Assembly: GCA_963668115.1 (NCBI GenBank) | Contig: OY764147.1 | Span: forward strand, 1,984,001 to 2,048,000 | Reading direction: 5' to 3' | Origin: Plut-88900 sp963668115 | GTDB lineage: Bacteria; Chloroflexota; Dehalococcoidia; Plut-88900 | Length of the DNA: 64,000 nucleotides | In this document: in pieces, positions 34,887 to 44,600 of the stretch | How positions within the stretch are numbered: position 1 is the stretch's first letter | Layout: each line of letters begins with the position of its first letter | Made by a program: the position numbers and the translations under genes | Notes under the pieces: generated by a model | What the model was told of the DNA's origin: nothing | Databases searched by the model: none | What the model saw: the letters and a program-made list of their open reading frames with translations, nothing else

Positions 34887-35777
34887 CTAGTTCCGTATTC
34901 CCGTGAGCTTGGCCAGCTTGACTGTGCTGAACAGGGCCACGGCCACGTACCACTTCACCCGGGTCCGGGTGGCATCCTTGGTCTCCAGGCTCCCGACCCG
35001 CTCCACCTGTAGGCCCGAGGGCCCCGTCAGCCCCGACACCCCCTCCTCTCCGAACTGCACGGCGTGCACCGTCGAGCAGTCCCGGCTGGTCCCCGCCCTC
35101 TGGTCGTCGGCCACCCAGTCGCTGATGCCTATGGGGACGCCGTCGTAGAACTGGACCATCTGGCTGAGCATGTTGCGGTCGGTCTGGAGAAACCCGCTGC
35201 CGGAGTCTCGCACTAGGGAATTCATCTTGCGCCTGGTGCGGCGGCTCATGATCAGCATGTCGGGCTTGCCGGGCTTTACCTTGTCGATCAGCTCGTCCAG
35301 CTTGTCCAGGGTCAGGGTCGCTCCGTTGTCGCCCATGCTTACCGTCTGGCCGGCGGGGGTGAGCTTGTCGATCCCATCGAAGGCCTTGGAGTTGACCTCC
35401 GTATCGCCGTTGATGAAAGTGTCGTCGAACTTCTGCTGTACGGCCTTGGCCTTGAGCTCGACGACGGCGGCTTCCAGGTCTTGGATGTTGCTGCGGGTCG
35501 CCGCCACGTAGTTGTCCACGTCGGCATCGCCGCCCAGGATCTTCAGGGTGGCGGTGACCTGGGTGAAGGTGGGCGTAGACTCGGCCCAGGCGTCTCCCAC
35601 GTCGTAGAAGGCTACGGTCGGGGCGGCGTTCTCCCGGTTGTAGGTCAGGGAGTTCCCGACTATTTCGATGAAGGGCAGGTGCTGGAGCACCGGGCTTTCG
35701 TTGACTATGGTCTCGATTACCCCGGACAGGAGCACGTCGTTGGACAGTTTTGCGGACTCGGTTAGCGTCAATGCCAT
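34887..35777 (-). CDS. Phage major capsid protein (HK97 fold)
   Basis: This 296-residue protein shows HK97-capsid features: an N-terminal helix (LTESAKLSNDVLLSGVIE), an E-loop-like segment (SLTYNRENAAPTVAFYDVG), the DNYVAATRSNIQDLEAA spine helix region, LIMSRRTRRKM, and a beta-rich C-terminus (DATRTRVKWYVAVALF). There is no N-terminal delta domain or protease; a separate scaffold-like gene precedes it. Length fits small-headed siphophages and gene transfer agent (GTA) capsids. Confidence 0.85.
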   Translation of the reverse strand: MALTLTESAKLSNDVLLSGVIETIVNESPVLQHLPFIEIVGNSLTYNRENAAPTVAFYDVGDAWAESTPTFTQVTATLKILGGDADVDNYVAATRSNIQDLEAAVVELKAKAVQQKFDDTFINGDTEVNSKAFDGIDKLTPAGQTVSMGDNGATLTLDKLDELIDKVKPGKPDMLIMSRRTRRKMNSLVRDSGSGFLQTDRNMLSQMVQFYDGVPIGISDWVADDQRAGTSRDCSTVHAVQFGEEGVSGLTGPSGLQVERVGSLETKDATRTRVKWYVAVALFSTVKLAKLTGIRN

Positions 35778-35811
35778 TGTGTTTTTTCTCCTTGTTTGTC
35801 TTGCTTTATGG

Positions 35812-36240
35812 TTAGCTGTTGTTGATGGCGTAAAGGATCTTTTCCCTGGGGCTCAGGCCCGAGACGTCGGCCGGGCGTCTGACCGGCGCACCCGATGGCA
35901 CCCGGGTCTCCGGTGACCGGGCCCCGATGCGGGACGCCACCTTCTCGACGATCTTCCTCGCCGATTCCACGGAGCGGTCCAGCTCCTCGATGGTGCTTCC
36001 CTGCACCAGCTCTTCCGGCAGCTCCGGCGCCCCGGCTATCAGGGCGCTGCGGTAGCGGTCCACGGCCAGTTCGACCTGCTGCTTGATCCCTCTGATCTCC
36101 GCGTCCTTCTCGGCAATCAGAAGGTTCAGGCGCTTTATCTCCGGCGACTCCTCCGGGGGTGATTCCTCGGGTATCGGGTCTTCAACGTAGTCCAATGACG
36201 ACTCGGGGTCGGGGCCCTGGGATGTAGATTCTTCGGGCAC
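35812..36240 (-). CDS. Phage scaffold-like protein
   Basis: This 142-residue protein has an acidic, Pro/Glu-rich first 35 residues, a long charged helix (EIKRLNLLIAEKDAEIRGIKQ) likely to coil, and a basic C-terminus (PREKILYAINNS). This layout and its position just before the capsid gene fit a scaffolding protein. No motif proves it. Confidence 0.6.
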   Translation of the reverse strand: MPEESTSQGPDPESSLDYVEDPIPEESPPEESPEIKRLNLLIAEKDAEIRGIKQQVELAVDRYRSALIAGAPELPEELVQGSTIEELDRSVESARKIVEKVASRIGARSPETRVPSGAPVRRPADVSGLSPREKILYAINNS

Positions 36241-36708
36241 AAACTTCTCCTTGAATGAACGTATTTGCTAACAGTATAAAAGTTCTGTGACAGATGTCAA
36301 GAACAAAAGTAACATTATCCCTAAACTCCCACCCCCCCACTCACCCCTTCCCATTCCAATGCCCCGCGAGGTAAAAGATGTCGAAGATGCGCCTAGGCGT
36401 GCGCCTATGGCGTGAATCTACAGCGCAAGCCCACCACTCACCCCCCTCATCCCCACCCACCCAATGCCATGTCGTTCCGAACGGCAGTGAGGTCGAAGAT
36501 GCGCCTCAGGCGTGAATCCGGGGAGGGGCGGTGCAGGTCTCGCAACTCACCTCGATATTCACCATCCACCCCGCCCACCCCTCTCCCCCATCAGCCCCAC
36601 CCACCTTACACCGTCATTCCTGCGGAGGCAGGAATCCATCCCTCCGAAACACTCACCTACAACCCCGCCCACTCACGCCTCCCCCTCCAGCCCTTCTAAA
36701 TTGGACAT
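36241..36708. repeat. Repeat cluster upstream of the capsid module
   Basis: It holds a CCCCGCGAGG-AATCT repeat interrupted by a 34-nt cassette (36381-36414), a GTCGTTCCG copy with a 22-nt cassette (36493-36514), and an uninterrupted GTCATTCCTGCGGAGGCAGG/AATCC copy at 36613-36637. I see no gene. Confidence 0.65.
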
Positions 36709-36737
36709 TTGCACTATCTGAACCCTCGTGCTATACT
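36709..36737 (+). promoter_or_regulatory. Sigma-70-type promoter before the decayed terminase
   Basis: TTGCAC (36709-36714) and an extended -10 TGCTATACT (36729-36737) have a 17-base spacer. The architecture parallels the promoter of the intact packaging module. A ribosome-like AAGGA precedes the GTG at 36806. Confidence 0.65.
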
Positions 36738-36805
36738 ACCCACCACGGCCACCGACCTCGTATGTCGGAACCCATCACAGGAAAGGAAAAGGAACAAGGA
36801 CTCCC

Positions 36806-37640
36806 GTGAGCCGCACCGGCCTACATAGGCCCCGTCGCACCCGACCGGCATCCCAACGCCCGGCCCCCGACACGCGCCTCCTCCATTCACCCTTTCCACA
36901 CCCCAACACCCACAACAAGCGCTGCCCAAAGGCCCAACGCCTAGACCTTCGCAGCGATCAATCACTGCCCCGCCCCTCGAATGGAAGGTTCCCGGACAAA
37001 TCACGGCACGCCCTATCGGAGGGCCGCCAAGTGAGCGCCCCACTCAAGCGGCGCAAGGGTTTCGCCCCCTCAGGCGACGCTACGGAGCACAGCGTCAAGC
37101 TCTTCCCCTGGGCCATAGCGCCCTTCTCGGACTCCCCCGGCGTATACCTCGCCGACCTGTCCGAGCAGTCGGATACGCTCCGACTCAAAACAATCGCACC
37201 ATACATGGACTCCACCGTCGTCACCATCGGCAAGCTCCGGTCTACGAACGCCGGTCACGGGTCTACGCTCCCATCCCCCAGGGTGGTAGAGCACTTCCGG
37301 TGGTCGAGACTGCCCCAGAGCGAGAATCTCTCGCGTCTCGTCCACGTCCTCTCGGGAGTATGGGGCAAGGATTCCACCGTCGTCACACTCGGAGAACTTC
37401 CGACTACGAACGGCGGTCACGGGTCTACGCTCCCATCCCTCAGGGTGGTAGAGCACTTCCGGTGGTCGAGGCTGCCCCAGAGCGAGAATTTCTCGCGTCT
37501 CGTCCACGTCCCCTCGGAAGTATGGGGCTGTCGCAGAGTCGACGCCGGTGTGGACCGTCCCCAGGGGCGGACACCCCGCATCGGAACAGGCGTCGCCGAC
37601 ATCCTGCACAAACCGTCCGGGACCTTCCATCCCCACCCTT
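36806..37640 (+). pseudogene. Decayed phage terminase large subunit with tandem duplication
   Basis: The frame opens at GTG 36806 with low-complexity Pro/Arg sequence that resembles no protein. From about 37140 it aligns with the nuclease part of the intact terminase: YLADLSEQSDT against VAGIDLAGEGE, then DSTVVTIG, VVEHFRW and VWGCRRV. The 162-bp segment DSTVV...VWGK is present twice in a row. The tail (GTGVADILHK) matches the intact GVGAGVAAFLRK. There is no ATPase domain and the last acidic motif is missing. The open frame runs on to 38050 through repeats, so I treat it as a pseudogene. Confidence 0.75.
37208..37531 (+). repeat. In-frame 162-bp tandem duplication inside the terminase remnant
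   Basis: Copy 1 runs 37208-37369 and copy 2 runs 37370-37531, exactly 54 codons each. The copies are nearly identical and correspond to 21888-22049 in the intact terminase. Confidence 0.85.
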
Positions 37641-37643
37641 CCC

Positions 37644-37950
37644 CCTCCGTCATTCCTGCGGAGGCAGGTCGAAGATGCGCCTATGGCGTGAATCCATCCC
37701 TCCGGAACAATCACCTGCAACCCCACAACTCACCCCGTCCCCCTTCCGTCATCCCGCCCCCGCCCCCCTGGGAAGGACATATCAAAAATGTCGAAGACCC
37801 ACCTTTGGAGGGCACTGCATTTTTGATATGTCAACTTTTTCTCCGGGAGGTGGGGCTGGGGTCTCCCCTATCCGTAGGGGCGATCGGCGGGTCGCCCTCC
37901 TCCTGCCCCCCACCCCACGCGAAATCCCCAGAAAATCCCTTTAGGCGTCG
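37644..37950. repeat. Repeat cluster downstream of the terminase remnant
   Basis: It holds a GTCATTCCTGCGGAGGCAGG/AATCCATCC repeat with a 22-nt cassette (37669-37690), a pair GACATATCAAAAATG (37777-37791) and ATTTTTGATATGTC (37819-37832) forming an inverted repeat, and a GTAGGGGCGATC-GGGTCGCC palindrome (37874-37900). No gene is seen up to 38050. Confidence 0.6.
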
Positions 37951-38047
37951 TTCAATCAAAACAGCTACGAGTTCAATCAATGTTCAATCAACGTTCAATC
38001 AAACCGGAGCGTCGTCCCCTGCCCCTCCCAGCCCCCCGCCCCGCCGG

Positions 38048-38056
38048 TGATATAAT
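38048..38056 (+). promoter_or_regulatory. Extended -10 promoter of the TIGR00725-eno operon
   Basis: TGATATAAT is a perfect extended -10 (TGnTATAAT) 26 bases before the ATG at 38083. No -35 is evident, as expected for this promoter class. Confidence 0.6.
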
Positions 38057-38082
38057 CCCGACACCCCCCTCTGAAACCAACC

Positions 38083-38592
38083 ATGCAGAAATTCATCCCC
38101 ATTTCCGTCATAGGCGCCAGCAAGTGCACCGATGAGACCGGCGCCCTGGCCGAGGCCGTCGGGCGGGAGTTGGCCAGGCGAGGCGCGACCGTGGTCTGCG
38201 GCGGCCTCAGCGGCGTCATGGCCGCCGTCTGCAAGGGCGCCAAGGATGCCGGTGGCACGACCATCGGCATCCTCCCCGGCGAGGACCCCAACGACGCCAA
38301 CCCTTGGGTCGACATCCCGGTCCCCACCGGCATCGGCCATGCCCGGAATGCCATAGTCGTCAAGACGGGCCTCGCCGTCTTGGCCATCGACGGCGCCTTC
38401 GGCACGCTCTCCGAGATCGGCCATGCCCTGGGCCAGGCGGACCCCCTGACGGTGGTCGGGCTCCGCACCTGGGAGCTCTCCCAGAATGGCAAGCCCGACA
38501 CCTCCGTCATCGTCGCCTCCGACCCCGTGGACGCCGTCGACAAGGCCATGGCCGCCGCCGAAGTTCGCCTCGCCCGAGGCCCCTCCCGCTGA
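38083..38592 (+). CDS. TIGR00725 family (LOG/DprA-like Rossmann) protein
   Basis: This 169-residue Rossmann-fold protein has ISVIGASKC at the N-terminus, a GGLSGVMAAVCKGA phosphate-binding segment, GIGHARNAIVV and DGAFGTLSEIG, which is the TIGR00725 version of the LOG-family PGGxGTxxE motif. Nucleotide or nucleotide-derivative binding is expected; the reaction is unknown. The stop overlaps the eno start (TGATG), so the two are coupled in translation. Confidence 0.83.
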   Translation: MQKFIPISVIGASKCTDETGALAEAVGRELARRGATVVCGGLSGVMAAVCKGAKDAGGTTIGILPGEDPNDANPWVDIPVPTGIGHARNAIVVKTGLAVLAIDGAFGTLSEIGHALGQADPLTVVGLRTWELSQNGKPDTSVIVASDPVDAVDKAMAAAEVRLARGPSR

Positions 38593-39881
38593 TGTCTTCC
38601 ATCTCCTCCCTCTCCGCGCGAGAAGTCCTCGACTCCCGCGGCAACCCCACCCTGGAAGTCGAAATCACCCTGGCAAGCGGCGCCAGCGGTCGGGCCAAGG
38701 TCCCTTCCGGCAAAAGCACCGGCAGCCACGAGGCCCTTGAACTGCGCGACGAAGAACCGTCCCGCTACGGCGGCAAGGGCGTGTTGCGAGCGGTCAGCCA
38801 CGTCCGGGGTGAAATTGCCGAGCGGGTCAAGGGAATGTCCATCCTCGACCAGTCTGCCCTGGATGCTGCCCTCATAGACCTGGACGGGACCCCCGACAAG
38901 TCCCGGCTCGGTGCCAACGCCCTCCTGGGTGTCTCCCTCGCCGTCGCCCACGCCGCCGCCGCCCACCGGGGCCTTCCCCTCTACAGGTCCTTGGACACGG
39001 GCGCCGACCCCCTTCTCCCCGTCCCCATGTTCAACATCCTCAACGGCGGTCAGCACGCCGCCAACTCCGCTGACTTCCAGGAGTTCATGGTCGTGCCCCT
39101 CGGTGCCGACTCCTTCGCCGAGGCCCTCCGCATGGGCGCCGAAATCTACCACCAACTGGGCAAGTCTCTGGAGGAGCGGGGCCTGAGCACCAACGTCGGG
39201 GACGAGGGCGGGTTTGCACCGTCCCTGCCGTCAAACCGGGAGGCTGTAGAAGTAGTGATCCGGGCCATCGAGGCCGCGGGCTACGGGCCGGGGGTCGACT
39301 GCTTCGTTGGGCTGGACGCCGCCGCAACGGAGTTTTTTGACGGTGAGTCGTACAGCCTGAAGCGGGACCAGATCTCCCTCGCCTCGGGCCCCCTGTCCGA
39401 GTACTACACCCGCTGGGCCATCGACTACCCCGTCATCAGCATCGAAGACGGCCTGGCGGAGGACGACTGGCCCGGTTGGGAGCGGCTCACCTTCAAGATC
39501 GGCGACAGCGTGCAGGTGGTCGGGGACGACCTCTACGCCACCAACCCGAATCGGCTGTCCCGGGGCATCCAGACCCGGGCCAGCAACGCCGTCCTGGTCA
39601 AGCCCAACCAGATCGGCGCCCTGACCGAGACCCTCCAGGTGGTCAACATGGCCCGGGACGCCGGCTGGGGTGCCATAATCAGCCATCGCTCCGGTGAGAC
39701 CGAGGACACCACCATCGCCGACCTTGCCGTCGCCACCGGCGCGGGACAGATAAAGTCGGGGGCCCCGGCCCGTTCCGAGAGAGTGGCGAAATACAATCGA
39801 CTGCTGAGAATAGAATCGGAGCTAGGGGCATCTGCGCGGTACGCCGGTCGGGAGGCATTTTCGCACCTGGTAGCGCTATAA
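38592..39881 (+). CDS. eno: Enolase (phosphopyruvate hydratase)
   Basis: Enolase converts 2-phosphoglycerate to phosphoenolpyruvate. The 429-residue protein, counted from the ATG at 38592, carries SAREVLDSRGNPTLEVE, the NGGQHA block, DEGGFAP, EDGLAEDDW, VLVKPNQIGALTET and SHRSGETEDT with the catalytic Lys and metal-binding acids. The mobile loop reads PSGKSTG instead of the usual PSGASTG; the metal-binding Ser is kept. It is coupled to the upstream TIGR00725 gene. Confidence 0.97.
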   Translation: MSSISSLSAREVLDSRGNPTLEVEITLASGASGRAKVPSGKSTGSHEALELRDEEPSRYGGKGVLRAVSHVRGEIAERVKGMSILDQSALDAALIDLDGTPDKSRLGANALLGVSLAVAHAAAAHRGLPLYRSLDTGADPLLPVPMFNILNGGQHAANSADFQEFMVVPLGADSFAEALRMGAEIYHQLGKSLEERGLSTNVGDEGGFAPSLPSNREAVEVVIRAIEAAGYGPGVDCFVGLDAAATEFFDGESYSLKRDQISLASGPLSEYYTRWAIDYPVISIEDGLAEDDWPGWERLTFKIGDSVQVVGDDLYATNPNRLSRGIQTRASNAVLVKPNQIGALTETLQVVNMARDAGWGAIISHRSGETEDTTIADLAVATGAGQIKSGAPARSERVAKYNRLLRIESELGASARYAGREAFSHLVAL

Positions 39882-39920
39882 TGGCCTCGGCGGCCGGCTC
39901 CACAATCGGGAGGCGTGAAC

Positions 39921-40091
39921 ATGAATTGCAGCGTCTGCAGCAAGAAGGTCGAGAGGTGGCTCCGGCGGGAGTACCACGTCTACTGCATGTCCTGCTACAA
40001 GGACGCCCTCAGCCGCGCCGAGGGCCTCTCCACCAACGATAACGAAGAGTGGAACAACCGTAGGGCCCTGGCTAAGCTGGAAGGGCAGTAG
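39921..40091 (+). CDS. Small zinc-ribbon-like protein
   Basis: This 56-residue protein has two CxxC pairs, MNCSVC and YCMSC, spaced 16 residues apart, a typical small zinc ribbon, followed by a charged helical tail. A GGGAGG site lies eight bases before the ATG, and eno ends 39 bases upstream. I recognise no named family. The frame, ribosome site and Cys pattern support a real gene. Confidence 0.65.
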   Translation: MNCSVCSKKVERWLRREYHVYCMSCYKDALSRAEGLSTNDNEEWNNRRALAKLEGQ

Positions 40092-40107
40092 GCCAGGCTG
40101 GTGTACC

Positions 40108-40443
40108 TTGACCGAGAACATAAAAGACAGACCGTGGGAATCCGCTCCCATCCCGGAGACCTTGCATCTGTACGAATGTGTAAATGTCACCGGTTGGCAT
40201 GATGAAGCCTATTACTGGGGAAATGAGCTGCACTGGTACGAAGGTGACGAAAAGTATCCCGCAGCGTGGCTGTGCGATTCTTGTCACTACCACATCTGGA
40301 GAGACTACTATGGTTTTGACAGCCCGGAGGTGAAAGGGGTGTTCGACTATTTGAATACAACTCCAACTCTGGCAGATGAGATTAAGCGCCGGTTCGGGGA
40401 AGGAGTGTGGGAGTGGCAGCAGTCCGGGGCAATGCAGGATTAA
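40108..40443 (+). CDS. Hypothetical protein with single CxxC
   Basis: This 111-residue protein is rich in Trp and Tyr (HWYEGDEKYPAAWLCDSCHYHIWRDYYGFD) and has one CxxCxxH cluster that could hold a metal. It starts with TTG. It follows the zinc-ribbon gene by 16 bases, so both may be co-transcribed. It is less GC-rich than eno and gap. I do not recognise a family. Confidence 0.5.
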   Translation: MTENIKDRPWESAPIPETLHLYECVNVTGWHDEAYYWGNELHWYEGDEKYPAAWLCDSCHYHIWRDYYGFDSPEVKGVFDYLNTTPTLADEIKRRFGEGVWEWQQSGAMQD

Positions 40444-40518
40444 GGATTTCGCAACTAGAAGTACCAGGCTTCGGCAAAGAGTTACGTTCTCGGATAGCCC
40501 ATCAATCGGAGGAACTGA

Positions 40519-41532
40519 ATGACCACCAGGATCGGAATTAACGGCTTTGGCAGGATCGGCAGGCAGGTTACCCGCTCTATTCTCGAAAGACACGCCGACT
40601 CCCTCGAAATCGTCGCTGTCAATGACCTGACTGACACCGAGACCAACGCCCACCTCTTCAAGTACGACACCAACTACGGACGTTATCCCGGCACCGTCGA
40701 AGCCGCCGATGGTCACGTCGTCGTCGACGGCAAGGCCATCAAGGTCCTCTCCGAGCGCGACCCCGCCCAGATCCCCTGGGCCGACCTCGGGGTTGAGCTG
40801 GTCATCGAGTCCACTGGTTTCTTCACCAACGCTGAGAAGGCCGGCGGACACCTGAACGGCGGTGCAAAGAAGGTCATAATCTCCGCCCCAGCCAAGGGCG
40901 ACGACCTCACCGTCGTCATGGGCGTCAACGAGGACAAGTACGATCCTGCCCAGCATACCGTCGTCTCCAACGCCTCCTGCACCACCAACTGCGTAGCTCC
41001 CCTGGTGAAGGTACTCAACGACAACTTCGGCATCAGCCACGCGCTGATGAGCACCGTCCACGCCTACACCAACGACCAGAAGATCCTCGACCAGGTGCAC
41101 GGCGACATCCGTCGGGCTAGGGCCGCTGCCGCCAACATCATCCCCACCACCACCGGCGCCGCCAAGGCCGTGGGCGTCGTCATGCCCGAGGTCCAGGGCA
41201 AGATCCACGGCATGGCCTTCCGGGTCCCGGTCCCGACCGTCTCCCTCATCGACCTCGTCGCCAACGTAGAACGTCCCACCTCTGCGGAGGGTGTGAACCA
41301 GGCTTTCCAACAAGCCTCCCAGGAGACCTTAACCGGCGTCTTGGAATACTGCGAGGAGGAGCTGGTCAGCACCGACTTCAAGGGCAACCCCGCCAGCTCC
41401 ATCTTCGACGCCCCTTCCACCATGGTCATGGGCGATTCCATGGTCAAGGTCCTTGGCTGGTACGACAACGAATGGGGCTACAGCTGCCGGGTGGGAGACC
41501 TGGCCGCATTCATGGCCGCCAAGGGACTTTAG
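40519..41532 (+). CDS. gap: Glyceraldehyde-3-phosphate dehydrogenase, type I
   Basis: GAPDH oxidises glyceraldehyde-3-phosphate with NAD in glycolysis. This 337-residue protein has the NAD-binding GINGFGRIGR start, the catalytic-Cys motif ASCTTNCVAP, the HAYTNDQ segment with the catalytic His downstream, and WYDNEWGYS near the C-terminus. All key residues are present. A GGAGG site precedes the ATG by eight bases. It sits two genes after eno, so two glycolytic genes are close together but not in a tight operon. Confidence 0.97.
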   Translation: MTTRIGINGFGRIGRQVTRSILERHADSLEIVAVNDLTDTETNAHLFKYDTNYGRYPGTVEAADGHVVVDGKAIKVLSERDPAQIPWADLGVELVIESTGFFTNAEKAGGHLNGGAKKVIISAPAKGDDLTVVMGVNEDKYDPAQHTVVSNASCTTNCVAPLVKVLNDNFGISHALMSTVHAYTNDQKILDQVHGDIRRARAAAANIIPTTTGAAKAVGVVMPEVQGKIHGMAFRVPVPTVSLIDLVANVERPTSAEGVNQAFQQASQETLTGVLEYCEEELVSTDFKGNPASSIFDAPSTMVMGDSMVKVLGWYDNEWGYSCRVGDLAAFMAAKGL

Positions 41533-41571
41533 TTGCTAAGGAGTAATCTCCTATCTAAAGGGCTGAGGGGA

Positions 41572-41626
41572 GGGGTCCTGTCCCCTCTCCCTTGAGGGGA
41601 GAGAGCTAGGGTGAGGGTAATCCGAG
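41572..41626. repeat. CTCTCCCTTGAGGGGAGAG-family repeat
   Basis: CCCCTCTCCCTTGAGGGGAG is an inverted repeat, followed by AGAGCTAGGGTGAGGGT. Relatives lie at 22597-22632, 53646-53810 (split by a mobile element) and 59236-59262. Confidence 0.7.
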
Positions 41627-41632
41627 GCTCGG

Positions 41633-44600
41633 ATGTTGCTTGGCAGCTTGACTTCCGAAGGTCACCCGAATGAAGAGGGCCAAGCCGCCCCCGACACCCC
41701 AAAAGGCATAGCCCTACCCCGCCCCACCCCCGTCACCCTTGCCCTCATAATCATCCTCGTCTTCGCCCTCGGGCTCAGGCTCTACGGAGTCAACTGGGAC
41801 GACGACTCTTCATTCTCCCTCCACCCCGACGAACGCTCCGTGGTCTGGACTGCCCAGCAGCTTTCCCTCGACTCCCTCAAGTCGCCGCTCGACCTGTTCA
41901 AGGTCCAGGAGAGCAGCCTCGTGCCCCGGCCCCCCGGCGCAACCTCGGGCCACGGCGTCTACGACTACGGGAGCCTCCCCTTCTACCTTCTCGGGGCGGT
42001 GGGGTGGATGGCCAATGCCATTCCGGGAGTCGAAGACTCCAACATGTACGACCTGACCATCATAGGTCGCGTACTCTCCGCCCTATTCGACACCGGCACC
42101 GTATTCGTCGTCTTCCTCATCGGCCGACGCCTCTTCAATCAGCGCGTAGGCCTTCTCGCCTCCCTCTTCACCGCCTTCGCCGTCCTCCACATCCAGCTGG
42201 CCCACTTCTACACCACCGAGGCCATGCTCACCTTCTTCAGCTGCCTCTCCTTCTTCTACGTCACCCGCCTTGCCGAGGAGGGTCGCAGACGAGATGCCGC
42301 CCTGGCAGGGCTCTTCTTCGGGCTGGCCATGGCCTCCAAGTTCAGCGCCGCTCCCATGCTGGCCGGTTTCGCCGTGGGTGTCGGGCTCCTGGCCCTGCGC
42401 AACGGCCCCCGACTCACCACCCTCACCCCCACCCCCGACGCCCTGAAGTCGGCCCTCCGCAAGCTGGGCATCGCCGCCATATTCGGCTTTCTCGCATTCG
42501 CCGTTGCCCAGCCCTACGCCCTCCTCGACCTTCCCTACTACGCCGCCGACGCCTACCAGCAGAGCCAGATGGTCCGTCGTGTAATCGACTTCCCATACAC
42601 CCGGCAGTACGACGACAGCCTGCCCTTCGCCTACCACATCTGGCAATTCTCAATATGGGGCGTCGGGTTGCCGCTGGCGATTCTGATGTGGGCGGGGCTC
42701 GGGTTCACGGCGATCAGGGCCGTCCTCAAGCGTACCCGCCCCGACATCCTCCTCCTCGCCTGGTTCCTGCCCTTCTTCCTGATAACGGGCCTCGCCGAGG
42801 TCAAGTTCCTGCGCTATCTGCTCCCCGTCACCCCCTTCCTCGCCATCATGGCCGCCAACCTCGCCGACAAGACCCTCACCCGACTCCGCACCCTCCAACC
42901 CAGCCGTAACTTCCTGTACGGAGGCAGTGCAGCCGCCCTGAGTCTTGTGATCTTCGCCACCGTCTTCTACTCCTTCGCCTACGCCAACGTCTACACCGCC
43001 CCCCACCCCGCCACCCGCGCCTCGGAATACATACGGGAGAACGTCCCCCCCGGCTCCGTTCTCGCAATGGAGCACTGGGAGGAGGGCCTTCCCAATCTCC
43101 ACTCATATCGGCGCATCACCCTCCAACTCTATGACCCAGACGACGCTCCTATCCAGTACACAACCCACAACGGATTTACCGTGGTCGGAAGCAAGGCCGA
43201 ACACCTCGCCGACGCCCTCGCCAATTCGGACTACGTGGTCTTCTTCAGCAACCGGCTATACGGCAGCATCCCCACCCTCCCCGACCGCTACCCGCTCAGC
43301 ACCCGCTACTACAAGCTCCTCTTCGCCGGAGACCTTGGCTTCGAGGTGGACTACTTCGCTGAGTCCCACCCCAACTTCCTGGGAGTCAGCTTCGTCCACG
43401 ACACCTTCTCCCGCCCGGGCCTCGAGGCCCCCGCCGCCCTGGGCCCGGGTCGGGTGTCGGGACTGTCACTAAACCTCGGCCACGCCGACGACTCATTCAT
43501 CAACTACGAACACCCCACTCCCATCATCCTCAAGAACGTCGGGCGCCTGGACGAGGCCGCCATCCTCACCCTGCTGGAAACACCCCTTCCCGGCGAGACC
43601 ATACGCGCCCCCCCAACCCCCGGCATCCCCGAGCGAGGCATGCTCTCCAATGAAAGCGCAGCCCAGCAGCAGGAAGGCGGCACCTTCTCGGACATCTTCG
43701 ACCGCACCAGCTTCGCCAACCGGGCCCCGGGGTTGGTCTGGTACATCGCCATCCAGATAATCGCCTTTGCCGTCCTGCCCATCGGCCTGTCCCTCTTCCG
43801 CCGTCTCCCCGACGGCGGATACCTCCTGTCGAAGGCATTCGGACTGCTCCTCGTCGCCTACCTGGCCTGGCTGCTGGCCAGCTTGGGGATACTCGACTTC
43901 TCGGCGGGCGGGCTGTGGCTGATGATACTGGCCGTGGCCCTTGTCTCGGGGCTCCTCGTTTGGAGGGGTGGGGTCGACGTCCTGGACTTCTTCCGACGCC
44001 GCTGGAAGCTCATCCTCTTCTGCGAAGCTCTATTCGTCGTGGCCCTGGTCTCCTTCTACGGGATACGGGCCTGGAGCCCCGACCTCTGGCACCCGTGGCG
44101 CGGCGGCGAAAAACCCATGGACTTCGCCTACCTCAACGCCGTCACCCGCTCCACCGAAATGCCCCCCTACGACCCCTGGTTCGCCGGCGGTCACCTGAAC
44201 TACTACTACTTCGGCCAGTTCCAGGTCGCATCCCTGACCAAGCTCACGGGCATCCTGCCTTCCACGACCTTCAACCTCGCCATTGCCCTGGTCTTTGCCC
44301 TGACAGTCGGTGGGGCCTTCAGCCTCGTCTACAACCTCGCGGCAAGCCGGAACGGGGGCGGCGATCGTGCCCCACCCCCCACCCCCTCGGGGCTCTACTT
44401 GGCAGGCATAACCGCCGCCGTGTTCGTCGCCATAATCGGAAACCTGGACGGCATGGTCCAGCTCGTCCAGGCCGTCTGGCGAGTCACCTTCGGCGGGGGT
44501 GAGTTCGGCGTCTTTGACTACTGGCGGAGCAGCCGGGTCATCGACACCTCGTCCCAGGGCGGCCTCAACTCCTGTGGAGGCTGTGAGATCACCGAGTTCC

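Noticed and set aside
24162..36300. Homologous recombination between flanking repeats as the cause of the prophage split
   Set aside because: Repeats are dense at the right end (36.3 kb) but I see no matching copy at the left breakpoint near 24.2 kb, so the mechanism remains open.
37774..37835. GACATATCAAAAATG ... ATTTTTGATATGTC inverted repeat as a terminator or a transposon end
   Set aside because: The arms are separated by about 27 bases and no gene or target duplication is associated; I record it only as part of the repeat cluster.
36728..38050. 440-residue open frame as a real gene
   Set aside because: Only the middle part resembles a protein (terminase nuclease, duplicated). The ends are translated repeats and low-complexity Pro/Arg sequence, and the first GTG lies inside the promoter.
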